Below are positions 1-7,680 of a stretch of 64,000 nucleotides of DNA, piece by piece. Positions within the stretch are counted from its first letter, which is position 1; each line of letters opens with the position of its first letter. The notes beneath the pieces are model-generated. The model saw nothing but the letters and a program-made list of their open reading frames with translations. It did no database searches and was not told where the DNA came from. The position numbers and the translations under genes were made by a program. The stretch spans positions 62,001 through 126,000 of the forward strand of contig DGIK01000167.1 of assembly GCA_002393195.1 (NCBI GenBank), read 5' to 3'. This DNA is from Bacteroidales bacterium UBA3824. GTDB lineage: Bacteria > Bacteroidota > Bacteroidia > Bacteroidales > UBA3824.

Positions 1-1
1 G

Positions 2-1534
2 TTTATGCTCGGATATTCGCCAACCAATAGGCAAGCACTTACTAATGAGGCACTTGCAAAGGGTTACAAACTAAAATTTCTCGAAAAAACCGGACTTACA
101 ATCGTCAAGGAAGACGGCTACAAATTCGACCGTTTTGCGGGTCGTGTAATGTTTCCGATACATTCGGTGGCGGGCAAGGTAGTGGCGTTTGGCGGCCGCA
201 TAATGACCAACGACAAGAAGATGGCGAAATACGTAAACTCGCCAGAATCAGAGGTTTACCACAAGAGCAACGTCCTATACGGCATCTATCAGGCGAAAAG
301 CGAAATCGTAAAGCGCGACAAGTGTTATCTCTGCGAGGGTTATTGCGACGTAATCTCGATGCACCAATCGGGCGTTACTAACACTGTGGCAAGTTCGGGA
401 ACGTCGTTGACACCGGGGCAAATATCTGTAATTAAGCGTTTTACCAACAATTTGACCGTAATTTACGACGGCGACTGGGCGGGCATCAAGGCTTCGTTGC
501 GCGGTATAGATTTGATTCTTGCTCAGGACATCAACGTAAAAGTGGTACTGCTTCCTGATGGAGAAGACCCTGATTCATACGCACTTAGCCATACGCCGCA
601 AGAGTTACAGGAGTATATCGACAGCCACGAGGAGGATTTCATAAGATTTAAGACGCGAATCTTGCTCAAAGATGCCGAAGATCCATTGAAGAAGGCGGAG
701 GTCATCAAAAGCATAATTACCTCAATATCAAAGATTTCCAATCAAGTAACACGCTCAATTTACATCAAGGAATGTGGCAAACTTCTCGATGTGAAGGAGG
801 ACGCTCTCTACGCCGAAACAGGTCGCGAAATCAAGAAAAACCGCGAAGACGAAATCCGTCAACAGATGCGCCAAGGCATCGGCCAGCCAGATTTGAAGGT
901 TGTTACACAAAATAGCGAAACACCTGAAAATCAACCCGTTGAAAGTGGGGTAGGGGAGGGGACAACAGTTCCCGGCTTCGTAAAAAACATCTATTCGGAG
1001 GTGGAGGAGATGGAAATCGTAAATTACCTCATCAACTTTGGCGACAAGGAATTTGAGCAAATTCAAGACCCAACCACGGGCTACGTCAACAGCGTCAACG
1101 TCGCCACATACATCATCGGCGAGATTTTGAACGACGAGATGGAGTTCAACAACTTGCTGTATAAGAGCATTTTCGACGATTATTGCCATCATTTGGAGGA
1201 GGACAAAAAGATAGACACGTCGTACTTCCTCAATAGTCCCGACGAGAAGGTGCGCGACCTCGCTGTACAACTCACAATCCCCAAACACAACCTCAGCGAA
1301 CTGTGGAAACGACGCGGAGTGGAGTGCAAAACTCCCGAAGACACTTTCCGAACCGACATCCCAAAGACTATCAACAGTTACAAACTAAAAATAATATCCC
1401 AGGCTACCAAAGAAACCATCGAACGCCTAAAAACCGTAACTCCCGACGAACTGATGGCTACTATGGCGCAATTGAAACAGTTGAAAAACGTGGAAAAAGA
1501 ATTGTCTCAATCTCTGAAACGGACGATTATTTAA
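2..1534 (+). CDS. dnaG: DNA primase DnaG, 3' part (5' end outside window)
   Basis: Synthesises RNA primers at the replication fork and binds the replicative helicase. The frame is open to the left edge, so the zinc-binding domain lies upstream of the window. Visible: the RNA-polymerase-like catalytic core with DRFAGRVMFPI and AFGGR (about residues 42-65 of the visible part), KYVNSPES, then the TOPRIM domain with the metal-binding Glu in CEGYCDV (about residue 111) and the Asp pair in YDGDWAG (155-157). The last 180 residues are acidic and helical and fit the helicase-binding domain. A Gly-rich linker (ESGVGEGTTVPG, near 945-975) is encoded by a G-run containing TAGGGGAG. Confident. Confidence 0.95.
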   Translation, partial: FMLGYSPTNRQALTNEALAKGYKLKFLEKTGLTIVKEDGYKFDRFAGRVMFPIHSVAGKVVAFGGRIMTNDKKMAKYVNSPESEVYHKSNVLYGIYQAKSEIVKRDKCYLCEGYCDVISMHQSGVTNTVASSGTSLTPGQISVIKRFTNNLTVIYDGDWAGIKASLRGIDLILAQDINVKVVLLPDGEDPDSYALSHTPQELQEYIDSHEEDFIRFKTRILLKDAEDPLKKAEVIKSIITSISKISNQVTRSIYIKECGKLLDVKEDALYAETGREIKKNREDEIRQQMRQGIGQPDLKVVTQNSETPENQPVESGVGEGTTVPGFVKNIYSEVEEMEIVNYLINFGDKEFEQIQDPTTGYVNSVNVATYIIGEILNDEMEFNNLLYKSIFDDYCHHLEEDKKIDTSYFLNSPDEKVRDLAVQLTIPKHNLSELWKRRGVECKTPEDTFRTDIPKTINSYKLKIISQATKETIERLKTVTPDELMATMAQLKQLKNVEKELSQSLKRTII

Positions 1535-1602
1535 TGAGGGGAGAGGAACGATTAGACATAAAAAAACGAACTATGAACCGTAATTCATAATTCGTAATTA
1601 TG

Positions 1603-1676
1603 TGGACCCACTAGGGCTTGAACCTAGGACTCCCTGATTATGAGTCAGGTGCTCTAACCAACTGAGCTATGGGTCC
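1603..1676 (-). tRNA. tRNA with anticodon CAT (elongator Met, or Ile2)
   Basis: Read on the minus strand the 74-nt sequence folds as a full cloverleaf: acceptor stem GGACCCA/TGGGTCC, D arm GCTC-AGTTGGTTA-GAGC, anticodon stem CCTGA/TCAGG with loop CTCATAA (anticodon CAT), and T arm CTAGG-TTCAAGC-CCTAG. The 1:72 pair is G-C, so it is not an initiator tRNA, which normally has a mismatch there. Sequence alone does not separate elongator Met from the lysidine-modified Ile tRNA. CCA is not encoded. Confidence 0.93.
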
Positions 1677-1701
1677 GAAAACCTTTTTGGTTTTGCGACT
1701 G

Positions 1702-1732
1702 CAAAGGTAGAAACAATTATTTTAATTACAAA
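1702..1732 (-). promoter_or_regulatory. Bacteroidota-type promoter of the CAT tRNA
   Basis: On the minus strand: TTTG (1729-1732), a 19-bp spacer, then TACCTTTG (1702-1709), ending about 25 bp before the tRNA 5' end. This is the Bacteroidota primary sigma-factor pattern. Confidence 0.7.
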
Positions 1733-1750
1733 ACTTTTTTAAAACATTTT

Positions 1751-2362
1751 ATGAAAAAAATTAAAAACATACTCTTTGACCTTGGCGGAGTGCTATTTCC
1801 GCTGTCGATACAGGCAACGATAGATGCATTCAAAAATGCGGCTAACGTCAGCACAATACAGATAGACAATTGGTTGCAGGACAGTGACTTGTGTTACCGT
1901 TACGAGACCGGCAGATGCTCAACGGAAGAGTTTAGGAATGGATTCAACGACATCAGCCCCATCAAACTCGACGAGGCGACCTTCAATCGGTGTTGGAATG
2001 CGATGATACTTAATTACCCTGAGCATCATACCGCGCTCCTCAACGCCCTCCGCAGCAAGGGATTCAATCTCTACATCCTCAGCAACATCAACGAACTCCA
2101 CGTCAACTACGTGGAAAAACTCGCGCAATGGCCTCAAAATCTGTTTGTTAAGAAATACTATTCCAACGAAATCCATCTGCGCAAACCCGACCGCGAGTGT
2201 TATGAATACGTAATCAACGACTCCAAAATAGATCCGACAGAGACTCTCTACATCGACGACCGCGCCGACAACGCCGCAATGGGCGCATCGCTCGGTTTTC
2301 AGACCATCAACCTGCCCCAAAACGGCGATTTGTATAAAGAATTGCAGCATTTGACGATATGA
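1751..2362 (+). CDS. HAD-family hydrolase (YihX-like)
   Basis: A 203-residue HAD-superfamily phosphatase, probably acting on small phosphorylated metabolites. Motif I is LFDLGGVLF with nucleophile Asp10; the second Asp of DxD is Gly, as in the YihX branch. Motif II is ILSNINE, motif III RKPDRECYEY and motif IV YIDDRADN with the Mg-binding Asp pair. The region between motifs I and II is a helical type-I cap. Its stop overlaps the next start (ATGA), suggesting co-transcription. Substrate not deducible. Confidence 0.85.
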   Translation: MKKIKNILFDLGGVLFPLSIQATIDAFKNAANVSTIQIDNWLQDSDLCYRYETGRCSTEEFRNGFNDISPIKLDEATFNRCWNAMILNYPEHHTALLNALRSKGFNLYILSNINELHVNYVEKLAQWPQNLFVKKYYSNEIHLRKPDRECYEYVINDSKIDPTETLYIDDRADNAAMGASLGFQTINLPQNGDLYKELQHLTI

Positions 2363-3297
2363 AACAGCTTTTTGTAGTAATTTTTATTTTGATGGCAACT
2401 ATCGCCGCAGCGCAGGAGCCTACCAAAAATCAAAAGGAAAACGCCAAGACCCTCAAAGAGGCTATCGCGCTCCAAAGTGAAGGCAAACTCGCGGAAAGCA
2501 ACCAAAAACTCACCGACCTCTACGCCCTTCATTTTATGGAGGATTATGTTTGTTGGCAACTGTCCAACAATTATTACCGCATCGGCGACATCAAGAAGGC
2601 GGAGCGTTTTGCAAACGAGGCGATGGGGGAGGGCAGCAAATACGTGTTGCAGGCGGGCATCATCAAATCTATGTGCCTCGGCATCCGCAAACAGCCCGAC
2701 GAACAACTACAACTCCTTGAACGCCTTGCAGTTGCCTATCCAAACGAGGCTAAGGCAAACCCTACGATGCACATCCTCATCGCCACCCTCAACAATGACA
2801 AACAACTCTACATCCACGCCTTCCTCGCGTATTATATGTACCTGTTTACCAATCCAGTAACTTACGGCAAGGAAACAATCCTCGCCCTCAACGACTTGAT
2901 GAGCCGTCGCGATGTAAATTCCATCATCGACGAAAAGACCACAAACCCTTCTCAACTCACAAAAGAGGACAACGACCTGATATGGGGAATGTTGTTTATA
3001 AACGAGTTGAAAACCTCCACAACAGACAGTGAATCAGGACTTCCCGATGTTAATAACTTTGTTAATAACTCAAAATCGTTGATAACTTCCATCTGCCAAT
3101 CAATTGAAGAAAAGAAAGGTTTTTACGAGGAATTTTATGTTAATTTCTACGACAAAATATTGAAATCCAATATGTTGGAAGTATTTCTCTATTACTGCCT
3201 CGCCAACGCATATCCCGACATCAACACCGCAATCCCCGGAATGTCGAAAGAAAAGATGGATGCGTTTGCAGATTGGTTGGAGGGAAATTTGGAATAA
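2359..3297 (+). CDS. Exported helical-repeat protein of unknown function
   Basis: 312 residues starting with a signal peptide (MKQLFVVIFILMATIAAAQ, cleavage likely after AAA). After it come helix pairs with a TPR-like rhythm (EAIALQSEGKLAESNQKL, then NNYYRIGDIKKAERFANEAM), followed by a helical region with no motif I recognise. Translationally coupled to the HAD gene by a 4-bp overlap. Probably periplasmic. TPR assignment is inference. Confidence 0.75.
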   Translation: MKQLFVVIFILMATIAAAQEPTKNQKENAKTLKEAIALQSEGKLAESNQKLTDLYALHFMEDYVCWQLSNNYYRIGDIKKAERFANEAMGEGSKYVLQAGIIKSMCLGIRKQPDEQLQLLERLAVAYPNEAKANPTMHILIATLNNDKQLYIHAFLAYYMYLFTNPVTYGKETILALNDLMSRRDVNSIIDEKTTNPSQLTKEDNDLIWGMLFINELKTSTTDSESGLPDVNNFVNNSKSLITSICQSIEEKKGFYEEFYVNFYDKILKSNMLEVFLYYCLANAYPDINTAIPGMSKEKMDAFADWLEGNLE

Positions 3298-3299
3298 TC

Positions 3300-3564
3300 A
3301 CAAATCCTCATTTTACGTTTTTCACGTCTTTGCACTAAGTTATTCTCTTAAAGCACCGTAAAACGTTTGTGCAACGTGTAAAATCTCTGTTTCTTTGTGT
3401 CAGAAACCAAAACAATGACACATTATGGATAGTTTGATTACACAAAGAGACAGCGTTAACAGTTGGATGTTCCGCTACGGTGTGAGGTTCGGAATCTTAA
3501 CCACGGCGAAGATTTCGACGAAATCATCGACTGCATCAACGGGCTTTTTAACGCGAAGATATGA
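3300..3564 (+). other. Degenerate region before the transglutaminase remnant
   Basis: No intact gene. One frame ends with LNHGEDFDEIIDCINGLFNAKI and a TGA at 3562-3564 that overlaps ATG 3561 of the transglutaminase remnant. This looks like the tail of a former upstream cistron. I could not assign its family. No clear promoter or terminator. Confidence 0.35.
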
Positions 3565-3995
3565 TTTCAAATCCCGTGTTTCTCTAGCAGTCGCCGTTGG
3601 TAATTATGAACAACGAAATCAAAGATTTTGCTTTGGAATACCGTGCCTCATCCGTTGAAACCACTGTAAAAAAACTTTGCGAGGCTGTCAACCACAAAAT
3701 CGCATACAAAAGCGGCACAACGGACGTATTGACCGATTCGGCAACGGTTTTTAGGCAGCAAAGCGGTGTGTGTCAGGATATTGCGCACGTTTTCATAGCG
3801 GCATTGAGGACATTGAAAATTCCGGCTCGCTATGTGGCGGGTTACGTAAGCGGACTGCAACTGAGCCACGCTTGGACAGAGGTGTATTACAACGGCTATT
3901 GGCACGGCTACGATGCCACCGAAAACATTTGTGAATTAACACATTACATCAAGATTGTACACGGCCGCGACGCCTCCGATTGTCCGCTCAACAGA
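3561..3995 (+). pseudogene. Decayed transglutaminase-like protein
   Basis: This frame encodes a recognisable transglutaminase-like core: GVCQDIAHVFIAALR (catalytic Cys), SHAWTEVYYNGYWHGYDAT (catalytic His and Asp) and GRDASDCPLNR near the usual C-terminus. It is broken twice. The frame starts at ATG 3561, which overlaps an upstream stop (ATGA), but runs into TAG at 3585-3587 after MISNPVFL. After DCPLNR the family's last strand is missing and the sequence switches frame into an unrelated M14-type segment. A TTG at 3597 could restart translation, but the N-terminal domain is absent. Confidence 0.75.
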
Positions 3996-3997
3996 GC

Positions 3998-4252
3998 GTT
4001 TTCCCGGGCTATAAGAGTCAAGTACTTGAAGACAAAGATTTTACAACAATCACCGCACCGTGCGCCGGCATTTTTTACAAGTTGAAATCCTCTGGCAGCG
4101 AAGTCCGACGCGCCGAAACAATCGCCAAAATCCTCGACCCATACGATGGCAACGTCCTTGCACAAATCTCCGCCCCCAAAGACGGTGTAATCTTCTTCAC
4201 CCACTCCAAAGCATTGATAATGGAAAAAACGGCGGCGTTTCAAGTGGTGTAG
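3998..4252 (+). pseudogene. C-terminal fragment of an M14 succinylglutamate desuccinylase/aspartoacylase-like protein
   Basis: A different reading frame from the transglutaminase remnant encodes VFPGYKSQVLEDKDFTTI, APCAGIFYKL, ILDPYDGNVLAQISAPKDG and a terminal MEKTAAFQVV. This resembles the C-terminal beta-sandwich of the M14 succinylglutamate desuccinylase/aspartoacylase family; the zinc-binding catalytic part is missing. Such proteins often sit beside transglutaminase and RimK-like ligase genes, so the pair probably arose by deletion within one former gene cluster. Stop TAG at 4250-4252 lies in a TAGGGGAG octamer. Confidence 0.6.
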
Positions 4253-4264
4253 GGGAGTGGGAAA

Positions 4265-5263
4265 TTATAATTTTGCTATTTCGTCGGAAGTGAGCCCTGT
4301 TAAATCTGCAACAGTCTCTATGTCAAGACCTTTGGCAAGCATCTTACGGGCAGTCTCAATGAGGGCTTCTGTACGACCTTGCGCCATTCCCTGCGCCATT
4401 CCCTGCGCCATTCCCTGCGCCATTCCTTGCGCCATTCCTTCTTTCATACCTTTCTTCATTCCTTCCTTCATCCCTTTCTTCATTCCTTTTGCTTCTCCTT
4501 TTTCATACCCTTCCTTTATAGCATAGTCATACGCTGCGAGGTCGGTGCGGTGCGCGTCAAACTCCCACATATACGTATCTCGCTCGCCAGGACTCATCAG
4601 GGCAAGTTCAGTAGCCGTTTTCAATCCTTTGAAAACTGGCATCTCCCGCATAAAAGGCATCGTTTTCATTTTATTACTGTTTGAAATTATGTACAACCAT
4701 TTTTCTAAATCTGTCTTGCAGTCTTCACGCTTGTATTTGCGGTACTGCGGCAAGTTGACCAACCAAAAATCCTGTTTGTCTGAATATTCGCAGCCGTTGG
4801 TGTAGTCGTACAGACCGCAATGCCTAATGTCCTTGTGCGCCAACTCGCGTTTCTCGTTGAAGTTCATCATAAAGACGCCATAGACTTTCTTTATGCCGAA
4901 TTTCCACAAATCCTCGCCGACTTCGCCCTGCGTGGCTATCGACCGCCCCATATAGTAAATGACGCGGTCGTCGAAATACTCCTGACCGCGTTTCTGCATC
5001 TCTACAATGAAGTAGTCGCCGTCCTGAGTCTTGCATTTCAGGTCGAAAACTATGCGCCTGTCCTTATGCACTTCGCCAACTTCCTCGGTGTTCAAATATG
5101 TAACGTCCGTTACACATTCTGTTTTGTTATAAGTCTTCAATAACGAATTAATGAACGAAATCATAAATTCCTTGCGCTTGAAGACCCGCTTGAAACCAAA
5201 ATCGGTGGTCAAATCGATGAACACCGGCATCTTCGGACTATCTGTGTATTCTTCTTCTGCCAT
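4265..5263 (-). CDS. Rpn-family PD-(D/E)XK nuclease/putative transposase, copy 1
   Basis: 332 residues. The N-terminus has the Rpn signature (DLTTDFGFKRVFKRKEFM, FINSLLKTY), then a PD-(D/E)XK-like core with RIVFDLKCKT and YFIVEMQKRGQEYF. Family members are recombination-promoting nucleases. From about residue 255 to 300 is a run of tetrapeptides, (K/A)(K/Q)GM type, including five consecutive MAQG units encoded by perfect 12-bp repeats. The C-terminus (ARKMLAKGLDIETVADLTG) is a short helix-turn-helix-like motif shared by the other three copies. Residues 1-250 are almost identical to the copy at 37352. A TACTTTG box lies on the minus strand near 5300-5306. Confidence 0.88.
   Translation of the reverse strand: MAEEEYTDSPKMPVFIDLTTDFGFKRVFKRKEFMISFINSLLKTYNKTECVTDVTYLNTEEVGEVHKDRRIVFDLKCKTQDGDYFIVEMQKRGQEYFDDRVIYYMGRSIATQGEVGEDLWKFGIKKVYGVFMMNFNEKRELAHKDIRHCGLYDYTNGCEYSDKQDFWLVNLPQYRKYKREDCKTDLEKWLYIISNSNKMKTMPFMREMPVFKGLKTATELALMSPGERDTYMWEFDAHRTDLAAYDYAIKEGYEKGEAKGMKKGMKEGMKKGMKEGMAQGMAQGMAQGMAQGMAQGRTEALIETARKMLAKGLDIETVADLTGLTSDEIAKL
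4381..4512 (-). repeat. 12-bp in-frame tandem repeat in Rpn copy 1
   Basis: Eleven consecutive 12-bp units. The first five (4381-4440) are GCGCCATTCCCT or its one-base variant and encode MAQG; the next six (4441-4512) are diverged units (type TCTTCATTCCTT) encoding KKGM/KEGM. Unit length is a multiple of three, so gain or loss keeps the frame. Confidence 0.95.
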
Positions 5264-5378
5264 TTAGTGATGTCTGCATACATTAATACTATACGATTGC
5301 AAAGTAAAAAAAGTTTTTTCATAATAACAAAAAAGAATGGTAAAATAATGTCATTTTTCTGGATTTCTCCTCAATTCC

Positions 5379-5410
5379 TTGGCTCATTCAAAATTATTTG
5401 TTTATCTTTG
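5379..5410 (+). promoter_or_regulatory. Candidate promoter for the small gene at 5443
   Basis: TTG at 5379-5381 and TATCTTTG at 5403-5410, 21 bp apart. The latter is the typical Bacteroidota -7 box and lies 32 bp before the start codon. Confidence 0.6.
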
Positions 5411-5442
5411 CCCCAATCAAAACCAACAAACTCAAAAACATT

Positions 5443-5736
5443 ATGATAGTAACAGTAAAGCACAACCACTCAAAAGAGGAGGCTACGGAGCGCGCCAAGA
5501 AGTTCCTCCAAAAACTCAAAGAGGAAAACGGCTCGCGGGTTGACAACCTCCAAGAAAATTGGAACGGCAGCACCGGCAACTATTCCTGCACGTTCAACGG
5601 CATGAAATTCGCCGCAAAAATCGTCGTTAAGGACGACGAAGTAGTCGTGGACGGCAAAGTACCATTCTTTGCATTGCCCTTCAAAGGAGTAATTGAAAAC
5701 GCCATCCGCGACAGTATGTTGAAGGCTATGAAGTAA
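5443..5736 (+). CDS. Small PHA_gran_rgn-like protein (PF09650-like)
   Basis: 97 residues from ATG 5443, chosen because it follows a TATCTTTG promoter box and begins MIVTVKHNHSKEEATERAKK. The pattern (N-terminal beta strand, HxxxxxEA helix, then ENWNGSTGNYSCTFNGMKF and a short strand-rich end VVDGKVPFFALPFKG) matches the small proteins filed as polyhydroxyalkanoic acid system protein. Function is not established from the sequence, and no PHA genes are nearby. Confidence 0.65.
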   Translation: MIVTVKHNHSKEEATERAKKFLQKLKEENGSRVDNLQENWNGSTGNYSCTFNGMKFAAKIVVKDDEVVVDGKVPFFALPFKGVIENAIRDSMLKAMK

Positions 5737-5743
5737 TCACACC

Positions 5744-5780
5744 AACAACAGCAGCCTAACGACGTCTGTTGTTTTCTTTA
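5744..5780 (+). terminator. Hairpin terminator after the 5443 gene
   Basis: AACAACAG (5744-5751) pairs with CTGTTGTT (5766-5773) and is followed by TTCTTT, just past the stop at 5736. Confidence 0.6.
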
Positions 5781-5875
5781 AACAAAAATTACCGTCAATT
5801 TTAACATCAATTATCGTAAATTTATTTTCAAAATTGACGGTAATTGACGAATCAATTGACGGTAATTTTCGTTTA
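5779..5875. repeat. Nested inverted repeats built on TTGACGGTAATT
   Basis: An outer arm at 5779-5800 (ends ATTACCGTCAATT) pairs with 5854-5875 (AATTGACGGTAATTTTCGTT). A third copy, AAATTGACGGTAATT, is at 5831-5844, and a degenerate one at 5805-5820. It lies between convergent genes and is followed by a GC-rich hairpin (CCGCCGCAAGGCGG, 5883-5896). Confidence 0.75.
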
Positions 5876-5913
5876 AAACCTCGCCGCCGCAAGGCGGTTC
5901 AAATTTCTGATAA

Positions 5914-7458
5914 TTAGCGCTTTGGCATCGAGTTGCCGTCCACCTTCACCACCTCGCCCTGCAAATAGTCGAGTGTGGATTCGAGAAGGCCGTCTTCGCT
6001 GTAGAAACGCCACGTGCCGTTCTCGTTGCCGGCGGCGTACTCGCCATCCACCGAGAGTTTGCCGTCGGGAAAATATTGACGGTATTCGCCGTGGAGATTG
6101 CCAGAGAGATATTTGGCATCAATCTTCAACTTCTTGTCGGGCATATAATACACCAAAAAATCGCCATGGAGCGTGCCGTCGCTGTATTTCTCTATCACGA
6201 GGGCATCGCCGGTGTTGGTGCGCCAAGTGCCGTCTTTCTCGCCAGCGTAATACTGACCCGACTGCAACGTGTCGCCCGCGTGGGACAGTTCGTAATAATC
6301 GCCATCCTCCTTGCCCTTAGCAAAATTTTCCACGCGGCGGATTTTGCCGTCGGGATAGTACCATTTCCAAGTGCCATCGGGATTTCCTTCCTTATAGACG
6401 CCCTCCTGCGCGGTCTTGCCATCGGCATAGTAAAAATACCACTGACCATCGCGCTTGCCGTTTCGGTAGCGACCCTTAGCGTTTACGACGCCAAGGCTGT
6501 CGTATAGCGTCCATTTGCCCTGCTCGCGGCCGCGTCCATCTACAATGCCGTCGGCAATCTTGCGGCCCTCGCTGTCGTAGGTAACTCCGCCATTGATTTT
6601 GCCATCCTCGTTGTAAAGGCGATGTACACCCACGGGCACAGAATCCTTGTAGCCGCCGCTGCTCTTTACACCGCCATTAGGGTAATATTCATTCTTGACC
6701 TTCACGGCGTCCTTGTTGGAGGCGAGCGAATTTTTGTCTTCCTGCTGCAATTGTCCCATTATGTAGCGGGCCACTTTGGTCTCCTTGCCGCGCTGGTCAA
6801 ATTCGCGGTAATAGCCGTTCATATAGTCGTCCTTGTAATAACATTCCCACTTAACCTTTTTGTCGGGATAATAGCCGCGAAAAACGCCTTGTTTGCGACC
6901 TTTGTCGTCGATGCGGTTGATGAGATTTTTGTCGAGAAGTTGACCATATTTGTAGGTGAGGAGTGCGATTACCGTGCCTTCGCTATTATATTGGTACCCT
7001 TCGCCGTGCTTTCTGTCGTCTTTGAAGGGGATTTCGGTATCAAGAACGCCTTTCACGTAATAATACGCAAATCCCTGCCGCTTGTCGTCCCGGTAAAGTT
7101 CACGCGACTTCACTACATTGTGGTGCAACGAATCGTTATAACTCTCGTAGGTGCAAAAAAAGCCGTTTTTCTTGTCGTGATTATAATTGACAAGACTCGT
7201 GGTGTCGCCCGTCTCGTCAAAAAACAACCACGTGCTATCCAACTGAAAATCAGTGCGTCTGCCAATAGATTTGAGTTGTCCATTAGGGTAATAAGTCTTC
7301 CAAAACCCATCGGGCTTGCCGTCGCGAAGATTGCCCTCCGACGATATGCTGCCGTCTGGGTAATAAAACTTGTTGTAGCCGTTGGGATTGACGTCTTGGG
7401 CGTCGGCACAGGTCGCCGCCACAAGAATTGTAATCAACAACAAAAATACTCTTTTCAT
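5914..7458 (-). CDS. Exported MORN-repeat protein (YwqK-like)
   Basis: 514 residues from ATG 7458, chosen over an upstream ATG at 7476 because it gives a clean signal peptide (MKRVFLLLITILVAATCADA). The mature protein is almost entirely MORN_2-type repeats of about 22-24 residues, e.g. YYPDGSISSEGNLRDGKPDG, YYPNGQLKSIG, YYPDGKIRRVENFAKGKEDG and YFPDGKLSVDGEYAAGNENG, about 20 in all. These form an extended beta-hairpin ladder. Probably periplasmic or surface exposed. The neighbourhood gives no hint of a partner; function unknown. Confidence 0.85.
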   Translation of the reverse strand: MKRVFLLLITILVAATCADAQDVNPNGYNKFYYPDGSISSEGNLRDGKPDGFWKTYYPNGQLKSIGRRTDFQLDSTWLFFDETGDTTSLVNYNHDKKNGFFCTYESYNDSLHHNVVKSRELYRDDKRQGFAYYYVKGVLDTEIPFKDDRKHGEGYQYNSEGTVIALLTYKYGQLLDKNLINRIDDKGRKQGVFRGYYPDKKVKWECYYKDDYMNGYYREFDQRGKETKVARYIMGQLQQEDKNSLASNKDAVKVKNEYYPNGGVKSSGGYKDSVPVGVHRLYNEDGKINGGVTYDSEGRKIADGIVDGRGREQGKWTLYDSLGVVNAKGRYRNGKRDGQWYFYYADGKTAQEGVYKEGNPDGTWKWYYPDGKIRRVENFAKGKEDGDYYELSHAGDTLQSGQYYAGEKDGTWRTNTGDALVIEKYSDGTLHGDFLVYYMPDKKLKIDAKYLSGNLHGEYRQYFPDGKLSVDGEYAAGNENGTWRFYSEDGLLESTLDYLQGEVVKVDGNSMPKR

Positions 7459-7505
7459 AATGTTTTTAATAATCATAATATCAACAATTTATGAGGATGC
7501 GCACG

Positions 7506-7533
7506 GTAGAGACGCAAAATTTTGCGTCTCTAC
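7506..7533. repeat. GTAGAGACG palindrome, copy 1
   Basis: Perfect 28-bp palindrome: arms GTAGAGACG/CGTCTCTAC around the centre CAAAATTTTG. Same family as 7653, 24130 and 24318. Confidence 0.95.
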
Positions 7534-7652
7534 GACATCGTCAGGTAGTCGCTACGCGAGAAATCCTACAAATTATTACAAATCTTTCAAATCCTTATTT
7601 GTTTGATTTGTAGAGATTTGTACGATTTATGTCCGTCAGGACACTGCCCGAT

Positions 7653-7680
7653 GCAGAGACGCAAAATTTTGCGTCTCTAC
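7653..7680. repeat. GTAGAGACG palindrome, copy 2, overlapping the nadA stop
   Basis: Same 28-bp element as copy 1 with one change (C for T at 7654). Its right arm read on the minus strand (GTAGAGACG) supplies the TAG stop codon of nadA at 7677-7679. Confidence 0.95.

Noticed and set aside
1603..1676. Initiator tRNA
   Set aside because: First acceptor pair is G-C rather than the mismatch typical of bacterial initiators.
3425..3658. 77-codon open frame as a real small gene
   Set aside because: It overlaps the transglutaminase remnant in another frame and its translation has no features; better explained as decay.
4265..5263. Complete insertion sequence around Rpn copies
   Set aside because: No terminal inverted repeats or target duplications were visible around any of the four; they appear as single genes.
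6622..7494. 290-codon plus-strand open frame opposite the MORN gene
   Set aside because: A mirror of the MORN repeats; hydrophobic translation arises from antisense codons, no start context.
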